Assembly: GCA_015680685.1 (NCBI GenBank)
Contig: MNCI01011103.1
Location: 73,718-99,731 of the forward strand
Reading direction: 5' to 3'
DNA length: 26,014 nucleotides
Origin: Gnetum montanum
Lineage: Eukaryota > Streptophyta > Gnetopsida > Gnetales > Gnetaceae
Notes under the pieces: model-generated
Databases searched by the model: none
What the model saw: only the letters and a program-made list of their open reading frames with translations
Told to the model about the DNA's origin: nothing
Shown: positions 19,779 to 26,014 of the stretch, one piece after another
Numbering within the stretch: position 1 is the stretch's first letter
Layout of the letters: each line of letters opens with the position of its first letter
Position numbers and translations under genes: made by a program

Positions 19779-20519
19779 TGTTTTACTTAAGAAAAATTAC
19801 AAGTCATGTTTTTAAATAATCCATAGCTTTTTCTTTTTCTTTTTACATATGTTTTGAATCATACTAGATTCATCATGACTTGTAATTCATCTATCATGGA
19901 TGCAAGAGAGAATAAATAACATTACAAGTTGTATTAATTTAAGCTTCCTTTATAGTAAAAAACATATTAAGAAAGATTTCATTATGATTTTATTGTATGT
20001 TGTAACTTGGTATTTATGTTGAAGCAAGTTCACTCCACAATTAAATCACTGTCAATGTAGTATATCCAAATATTATGCAAACATAAAATTATTTTCTAGA
20101 AAACAAGAAAAGTAGTTATCTTCAATTAATTTATTAGAAGACTATAATAAGGTTTACACAACCTACAAGCACTCAAAAACCTATTACACTTGAACAATAT
20201 TGCATAGCATGAGGCTCTACAACCAAATAATAGCTATTCTCATTGAAAGACACAACCAATAAAAATATCTTCCACAACCTAATACTAAGATCTCAACTCA
20301 CAAGTGAGATATAAGAGAATAGAACACATGGATTGACACACAATAAGCTGATCTTGGAGCTACAATCACCAATTTCACTCACCCAATGTGCTTACCCACT
20401 CTCTATTGCCCATCTCTCCACTCTTAAAAGTGTTTTCTCTTACTCCTTCACATACAAGTGCTCTCTCATTGCATACAAGCTCTCCTCCTTTCTCATGGAT
20501 GGATATATACATTACTATA
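19779..20519. other. No feature seen
   Basis: AT-rich at first, then C/A/T-rich (20340-20519) with runs like CTCTCATTGC. The short ORFs at 20333-20621 are not supported. This is the flank into which the minus-strand family-C LTR was inserted. Confidence 0.4.
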
Positions 20520-21090
20520 TGTACCATCCGATTTCGTCGGTGCAAGGCTAGAATGAAACAAACACCAATAGATCCTCGGAAGAAATACAGAAGACCCTAC
20601 CTTCACTTGAGAGCAAGCTAGAATGGACGAAGGCAGAGTGCCTTGAATGGTCTGCATGCAGATCAAACGACGACTTCCCCAACGTACGCACTTTGCAATG
20701 TGTTGGGTTATACGTAAACGATGCACATTAAATGTAAATCGTAACGAAAATAGGCACAATAATGTAAATGGGAATGTAAACATAAAATAGAAAAATAATG
20801 AAAACTGCAATAAATCTGGGCAAAATGTAAACTATTTTTTTTATTGAAAAATGATTACAGTGTGCATTGGTTAGAATGCAGTTGTGGATTGATCACAAGG
20901 CAGACGCTTAGCCTCGATGGGTGATGACAGGTGCTGGAAGATGTAGGTTTTGGGTTACAAGGAAATGTAGCATCCAAGTCTAATGCCCAGCATACAGAGG
21001 TTGATGCCTAGATTTGCTAAGTGTTCCAGATTTCAATTTTTAGGTTCGTTTGTCAAAATTTGTGAACCCTGATCTAGTGAAAAATTGGGG

Positions 21091-21098
21091 TTTTTATA
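21091..21098 (-). promoter_or_regulatory. TATA box of the minus-strand LTR
   Basis: The minus strand reads TTATAAAAACCCC across here, equal to the TATA of the plus-strand LTR. It would drive leftward transcription. Confidence 0.6.
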
Positions 21099-21101
21099 AG
21101 A

Positions 21102-21143
21102 TCTAACTCTATATGTTGGATGTCTAACTCTGTATGTTGGTGA
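21102..21143. repeat. 21-bp tandem duplication next to the TATA box
   Basis: TCTAACTCTATATGTTGGATG (21102-21122) is followed by a second unit differing at about three positions (21123-21143). Confidence 0.8.
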
Positions 21144-21185
21144 TTGTTCCTTGATTATTCAGCACTGATGATCCTCCAAGGTGTC

Positions 21186-22470
21186 CAGATGCCAATTTTG
21201 ACTTCATTTTGATGCAGTTTTGGGCCTGTTTTAGTGGTGTACACTAGGCTCTACACTAGCCAGCGTACACACTTGAAAATGCATCATTTCAAGCTCAAAA
21301 CTTGATTTTCAGGTGCGTATGATGATTCCCAATAGTTTCCCTACCTCCAGGAGTCAATTTTAGGTGAAAATATTGCTCTTTGGTGCCTGTTTTGGGCCAT
21401 TTTTGGTGGTGTACATTGGGATGTATGCTGGCCACCATACAGCAAGATGTACCTAGCATACACACATCAAAATGCATTATTTCAAGATCAAAACTTAATT
21501 TTCAGGTGCCTGTGATGATGCCCAATAGTTTCCCTACCTCCAAGAGTCAATTTTAGGTGAAAATCTTGCTCTTTGGTGCCTGTTTTGGGCCATTTTTAGT
21601 GGTGTATGTTGGGTTGTACGTTGGTTAGCGTACAACAAGATGTACCCAGCATACACACATAGAAATGCATCATTTCAAGGTCAAAAATTGATTTTCAGGT
21701 GCCTGTGATGATGCCCAATAGTTTCCCTACCTCCAAGAGTTAATTTCAGGTGAAAATATTTCTCTTCGATGCCTGTTTTGGGATATTTTTTGTGGTGTAC
21801 ACAAGGCTGTACGCTAGCTAGTGTACAACAAGATGTACCTAGCATACACACATAAAAATGCATCATTTCAAGGTCAAAACTTGATTTTCAGGTGCCTGTG
21901 ATGATTCCCAATAGTTTCCCTACCTCCAGGAGTCAATTTTAGGTGAAAATATTGCTCTTTGGTGTTTATTTTGGGTCATTTTTGGTGGTGTACGCTGGGC
22001 TATACACTGGCCAGCGTACAACAAGATGTAGCTAGCATACACACATAAAAATGCATCATTTCAAGGTCAAAACTTGATTTTTAGGTGCCGGTGATGATGC
22101 CCAACAGTTGCCCTACCTCCAAGAGTCAATTTTAGGTGAAAATCTTACTCTTTGGTGCCTGTTTTGGGCTGTTTTGGTGGTATACACTGGGTTGTACGCT
22201 GGCTAGCGTACAACAAGATGTACCCAGCATACACACATAAATATGCATCATTTCAAGGTCAAAACTTGATTTTTAGGTGCCTGTGATGACACCGAATAGT
22301 TTCCCTACCTCTAGGAGTCAATTTCACGTGAAAATCTTGCTTTTTGGTGCCTATTTTTGGCTATTTTTTGTGGTGTACGCCAGGCTGTACGTTGGCTAGT
22401 GTACAGCAAGATGTACCTAGCATACACACATAAAAACGCATTATTTCAAGGTCAAAACTTGATTTTCAGG
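21186..22470. repeat. 193-bp tandem array, about 6.5 units
   Basis: The GCATCATTTCAA block recurs at 21281, 21474, 21667, 21860, 22053, 22245 and 22438: spacings 193, 193, 193, 193, 192 and 193. Each unit carries a palindrome with consensus TGTACGCTGGCCAGCGTACA, then TGTACCCAGCATACACAC, then a block with TTTCCCTACCTCCA and GTTTTGGGCCATTTTT. Differences between units are mostly C/T or A/G. The first unit is partial (from 21186). The array starts about 90 bp upstream of the minus-strand TATA box, so it may be the U3 repeat zone of that LTR. The minus-strand ORFs at 21295-21477 and 21681-21866 are translations of it. Confidence 0.9.
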
Positions 22471-22823
22471 ATGTGAGAGCTACTGGGGGACCTTGGGGAA
22501 GGTCCTAGGGGTTCAAATGCTCAATTTTGGCATGTTTTGGCTCATTTTTGGGGCCCAAAAGTTGCTATACACTAGTTTCTACGCTGGCCAACATATAGCT
22601 TAGTGTGCAGAGTGTATACTTGGTCAATCCCAAGTATTTTGGACCCAAAACCTGAAGTTCCTAATGCCAAATGCTAATGTAGTTGAAACAGCACAAGATT
22701 TTGAGCTTAGTGCTTCCCCAACAAGAAGCAGGTCCCTGGGACCCACAACCGGCCATGGCTACATTCGGTGTCGCACATTGCAACTTTTGGAATCAAAAGG
22801 CTTACTTTTCGCTAAGTGTGCAG
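22471..22823. other. Linker between the 193-bp array and the motif-rich U3
   Basis: It has a diverged echo of the array (TTTTGGCTCATTTTTGGGGC, TTTCTACGCTGGCCAACATA) and then apparently unique sequence. The 5' edge of the plus-strand LTR should be in or near here, but no TG edge with an inverted partner could be fixed. Confidence 0.4.
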
Positions 22824-23200
22824 TACCAGCGTATACGCCCAGCATCAACAGTGTATACGCCTGACATCCCCAGCGTATATGCCCAACATATACGCCCAGC
22901 AAACATTCAACTTACGCGCCCAATGTACACGCCTCGCCTGTACGCTCGGCACCACAGATGCACACGCCCGACGATGAAGTCTCAATGATATAATGAAGAC
23001 AGCACCGAAGAGCAAGAATTGAAGCAAGTCGGCAGCCGTCAGCATATACGCCCAACGTATACGCCTAGCCATTGTCAGCGTGTACGCCCAGCGTCCATGG
23101 TATCTCCACCCAAGTTCACACACCCAGCATGTTCAGCGTACACGCCCAGCGTGTACGCTGGCCTGATGTAGTCTATACGCCTTGCATATACACCCAGCAG
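22824..23200 (+). repeat. Dense array of CAGCGTATACGCC-like motifs
   Basis: Roughly a dozen or more copies of a 13-bp motif centred on the palindrome GCGTATACGC, with variants GCGTGTACGC, GCATATACGC and GCGTACACGC, at uneven spacing (for example near 22829, 22851, 22871, 23041, 23057, 23078, 23127 and 23139). It is CpG-rich in a CpG-poor region and ends about 90 bp upstream of the TATA box. The overlapping short ORFs are repeat translations. Confidence 0.8.
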
Positions 23201-23285
23201 ATGTAATATGTTGTATATTTGTAAATTGTATGCACCCGGTCAACGCGCCACATGTCTCCTAACTCGAGTCTAGCGTAACAATCGG

Positions 23286-23293
23286 TATAAAAA
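23286..23293 (+). promoter_or_regulatory. TATA box of the plus-strand LTR
   Basis: CGGTATAAAAACCCC. Transcription would start roughly 30 bp on, near 23315-23320, and run into the leader and gag. Confidence 0.65.
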
Positions 23294-23860
23294 CCCCACT
23301 TTTCCACTTCACTCGGGACAGTTGGCAAAAATCCCAGAGGAGACCAGAGACATTTACACTGTGCACCAGAGCTGAAACCCTCTTACGTTGGAAAGCCTTG
23401 TACGCCGTGCACATAGTCTCTATGCTCCTCCTACCGTGCAAATCCGCCGAGTCATCCCTGCATCCACTGGGGCTTTTCGTCCGCCTTGTGTTCATCACAA
23501 CTACGTTAGACTGGTGCACTATATTCTGACTCTGTAATACCACTGTTTATAGTTTATGTTAATTTCTTGCATGTTTTCTATTTACGCTCATTTACGTTTA
23601 CACCCTGTTATATCTGCGACACCATTTACACTCTCGTTTACGCCCATTCACGCTGTTTACGCATAACCCAGCGTATAGCACTTCGGCATACGTATGGGTA
23701 AATCCTTGTCTGATCCGCGTGCGGACCACCCAAGGTGCTCTATTTTCGTGCATTCCAGCTCGCCCTCAGGCGAAGGCAGGGTCTTCTGTGCGAGTCCTGT
23801 GATTCCATGGTCTCTGTTTCTTTCCAACCGGTGATCGACGATTTCAGGTGGTACAGAAAT

Positions 23861-23879
23861 TGGTGCTAGAAGGAGGGCC
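23861..23879 (+). other. Primer-binding-site-like 19-mer of family C
   Basis: TGGTGCTAGAAGGAGGGCC, identical to 16681-16699, located 5 bases after the LTR end. Its place and TGG start fit a minus-strand primer site. Confidence 0.7.
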
Positions 23880-24542
23880 TCCTAAAAACTTGCTCCTAAA
23901 GTTCTCAGCATCTACGCTGCTGAGCGTATACGCCACCAACCACGCCATTTTCTACTGAAACCTCAGCCTTGTCTGAAAACCTTGCCTACACACTTACCAG
24001 TATCTATGCTCATCAACGTTTTCGCTACCCTGTGTCAAACTCTGCAAGTCTTTTAGCGTATACGCTACCAACTTCATGTGGACTGTCCACAAACCCTAGC
24101 ATCTACGCAGCCGAGCCTGAAAACTCATCCGGCAAACTATCCAGCATCTACACTGTTCAGTATTTACGTTGTCCCTTATCTTACGCTGAGCATTATTTAC
24201 GTTGTATTCTATTTACGCTGTGCCTGTTTTATGCTAAGCCTTGTCTACGCTATCTTGTTTTACGCTGTACTTTGTTTACGCCCTACTCTGTTTTACGCTC
24301 TATCTTGTTTACGTTGTACTCCGTTTACGCTGTACTGTGTCTACGCTGTACTATGTTTTACGCCGAAGCTGTATATGCTGCCTAGCGTATACTCTGCACC
24401 CCTTACGCTGTATACGTTGTTTACGCCAATGCCATACGCTGAACATTGAAGCGTATATGCTGCACTTTGTCCCTTAGTTTACGTTGTACCAAGTACACTA
24501 ATTTCGCTCCTCTACCCCGTGTCATACCCTTAACGATTCATC
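23880..24542 (+). repeat. Repeat-rich gypsy leader (TTTACGCTGTACT-like units)
   Basis: Untranslated leader between primer site and gag. From about 24150 to 24470 it consists of units like TTTACGCTGTACTxTG, about 17-19 bp long, at least ten in a row with changes. Earlier parts hold scattered GAGCGTATACGCC (23925) and AGCGTATACGCTA (24056), the same core as in U3. Three plus-strand ORFs here in different frames are translations of the repeat (recurring YAV-LCLRCT), not genes. Confidence 0.75.
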
Positions 24543-26014
24543 ATGAACCCCGTGAACACCACCGCTGCAACAGCTCAAGTAACCGACGTCGTGGATACCT
24601 TGGCTGTCCAACAGCCTGCCACACAACACACGGGAGTACAACCCACCGCGGGGCCCCGCCGGTCCCTAAGGTTGCAAGGGAGAGACCCAACCTCTGACAT
24701 CATAACTCAGGATCAGTATAACTTTATATGCATCAAGATACAAGCTGGCCTGGCTGTAGATCAAGCCAAACTGGAGGTAAAGAGGCAATTCGAACTCTTT
24801 TATAGAGGGGGGCATGAGTTCATCCCCTCATCATATGATGTCATCCTTGTTCCGGAGCAGTATTCGGAGCTCATCACACGGCTCCTGCAAAGGAGACACT
24901 TCTTAGATCAGCCTGCACTAGAGTCCCAACTAGAGGAAGAGGATGACTTTGTCGCTCAATCTGAACAAGAGGATTCTTACCACACTCTGAGCCCGCAAGC
25001 ATAAGTTAACCCCATTTTTCATCCCAGTACAGGGGAGATCCTGCCCATCCAACCCCTCAGATTAACTCACACACAAATGCCTCCATCGCACACATCCTCA
25101 TTTGCTCATGTGCCACCTCCAACTGATCTACAATTCAGCACACTCCCTCTCGCCATTATCCCCGATGCAGCAGTCAGCCCATCTTCACAAGCACCACCCC
25201 CTCGTGATGATGTGAGAGCAACACTCCCACCCCAAGTGATAGGGATGCCACATGTAATACCGACATCCACATCCGCTCACTACATCCTGCACATTCAAAC
25301 ACATACAGCCCCTTCTACCACCGTGACCCAACAGGGGGTCCCTCCATAAAACATAGCTGCACAATGGGTAACGATGGGCACTCAACCACAGCAACATCAA
25401 CCTCCTCACTATAATATTCGACCCCCTATTATGCAACCAGCCAACGTTCCCCCAGTACAGCCTCTGCCACAGCAACCACAGCCTCTCCCCTATCACGTGC
25501 CACAAGTGCAACACCCGGTCACACAACTTTCGGCCTTTCAACCCACCGTCCAATAGTCTAACCCGTATAATATAGCACAACCTCCAGCTGCCATGCTACC
25601 GAGTGCCCAAGATTGGGCAGATGCCAAGAAACTGATGCAAGAATTAGCTGATGAGGTAAAACACCACAAAACAGCCGCCGATGGGGAGCTGAAAGTAGTG
25701 GATTTCTACCAAGATGACCCCATTAGCTCATCTGTCCCATCCTTAACCTTGCCCAAAGATGTTCCCTTACCAACACTAACCAAATACAATGGGGAGACAG
25801 ATCCCAATGCACACTTGATAACATTTAGGCTAGAATGTGTGCTGCTCCAGGCATGGCCCCATTCCATTCTCTAAGTGTTCCCCATGTCCCTCGCACGGAG
25901 GGCACTTGATTGGTATAGGGCCCTGCCAAGAAATTCCATCTTCTCCTTGGAAGACTTATTACACCAGTTCGTGACTCGGTTCAAGTACAACTTGAAACCT
26001 GAGGCCACCCTGGA
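24543..26014 (+). pseudogene. Ty3/gypsy gag, interrupted, runs off the window
   Basis: One plus-strand frame from ATG at 24543 stays coding-like to the window end, broken by stops at 25002, 25347, 25554 and 25872. The amino part has PRRSLRLQGRDP (about 24652-24690) and an acidic/Gln stretch. The middle (25077-25560) is Pro/His/Gln-rich and looks disordered. The carboxy part carries the retrotransposon gag domain (PF03732 type): LTKYNGETDPNAHLITFRLE, a stop, then VFPMSLARRALDWYRALPRN and LEDLLHQFVTRFKYN. Gag would form the virus-like particle and bind the RNA. All four stops sit where a Gln codon could have decayed by one C-to-T change. The minus-strand ORF at 25185-25580 is a shadow. Confidence 0.85.

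Larger units (their letters stand above)
20520..21185 (-). repeat. Family-C LTR on the minus strand (R/U5 and core promoter)
   Basis: The reverse complement of 20520-21100 matches 23286-23855 block by block. Shared pieces are TATAAAAACCCCA, CTGCCTTGTG-x-TCA, CTGTAAT, ATTTACGTTTAC-like runs, GTTTACGTATAACCCA, GGTAGGGTCTTCTGT and the end GGATGGTACA against GGTGGTACA. Both copies end at that CA, which fixes the edge at 20520. TATA-to-end distance is about 578 bp here and 569 bp in the other copy. No primer site lies beyond the edge, so this is a solo LTR or a 3' LTR. Its U3 start, to the right, is not resolved. Confidence 0.75.
22824..23855 (+). repeat. Family-C LTR on the plus strand (start not resolved)
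   Basis: The right edge is fixed at 23855 by GGTGGTACA, which matches the edge of the inverted copy at 20520, and by the primer-site-like 19-mer 5 bases on. U3 holds the motif array, the TATA box lies at 23286, and R/U5 takes up about 540 bp. This is the 5' LTR of the gypsy element whose gag starts at 24543. The minus-strand ORF at 23259-23543 lies inside and is not supported. Confidence 0.75.

Noticed and set aside
20333-20810. Overlapping ORFs on both strands near 20.3-20.8 kb
   Set aside because: They straddle the LTR edge at 20520; the minus-strand ORF is mostly LTR R/U5 sequence.
21186-22470. CRISPR array
   Set aside because: The 193-bp period with similarity along the whole unit is a tandem satellite-like array, not short repeats with unique spacers, and the context is eukaryotic.
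22664-23123. ORFs on both strands across the U3 motif array
   Set aside because: The motif lacks stops in several frames, so open frames arise by chance; they have no domain and lie within an LTR.
23969-24477. Three overlapping Cys/Tyr/Leu-rich ORFs
   Set aside because: All are translations of TTTACGCTGT-type repeats in different frames of an untranslated leader.

Overview
The window looks like plant nuclear DNA from a large, repeat-packed genome. It is AT-rich, has no intact protein-coding gene, and holds several layers of old Ty1/copia, Ty3/gypsy, L1-type LINE and tRNA-derived SINE remains. Many differences between repeat copies, and many stop codons, look like C-to-T decay of methylated DNA. 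A gymnosperm such as a conifer would fit, but that is inference from the repeat content and not from a diagnostic gene.

Left part (1-8.0 kb). A decayed reading frame of unknown family runs on the minus strand at about 1-1480. The 3' end of an L1-type LINE follows on the plus strand (about 2.55-2.83 kb). A minus-strand element comes next, with a copia-type tRNA-iMet primer site (6288-6299), an LTR-like stretch to its right, and a decayed ORF on the left that contains a DUF4283-like segment and two copies of a ~70-residue module. Two SINE copies lie at 4.15 and 6.85 kb. Bases 7.44-8.0 kb are the least repeat-like and end in a strong splice-donor-like site just after an ATG, so they could be a first exon.

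Middle (8.2-12.05 kb). A 5'-truncated Ty1/copia element runs on the plus strand with gag zinc knuckle, protease, integrase, reverse transcriptase and RNase H in order, then a polypurine tract and a 3' LTR. It has many stops and frameshifts. Its gag part carries a single N (8298) between two identical 42-bp copies, which looks like an unmerged assembly overlap. Bases 12.05-14.6 kb are featureless AT-rich DNA.

Right part (14.6-26 kb). A SINE copy comes first. Then follows a non-autonomous LTR element (element B): 1755-bp 5' LTR with 8-bp terminal inverted repeats, a 384-bp non-coding interior, and a truncated 3' LTR. Next are an L1-type reverse transcriptase fragment on the minus strand, a sliver of copia reverse transcriptase, and a fourth SINE copy. 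From 20.5 kb to the end lies the most unusual region, built from a Ty3/gypsy family (family C). One LTR lies on the minus strand with its 3' edge at 20520. A second LTR lies on the plus strand, ending at 23855, followed by a primer-site-like 19-mer, a repeat-rich leader and a gag frame that runs off the window. Between the two facing promoters are a 193-bp tandem array with a 20-bp consensus palindrome and a dense array of CAGCGTATACGCC-like motifs. Element B carries the same 19-mer next to its LTR, so it may have been mobilised by a family-C-like partner.
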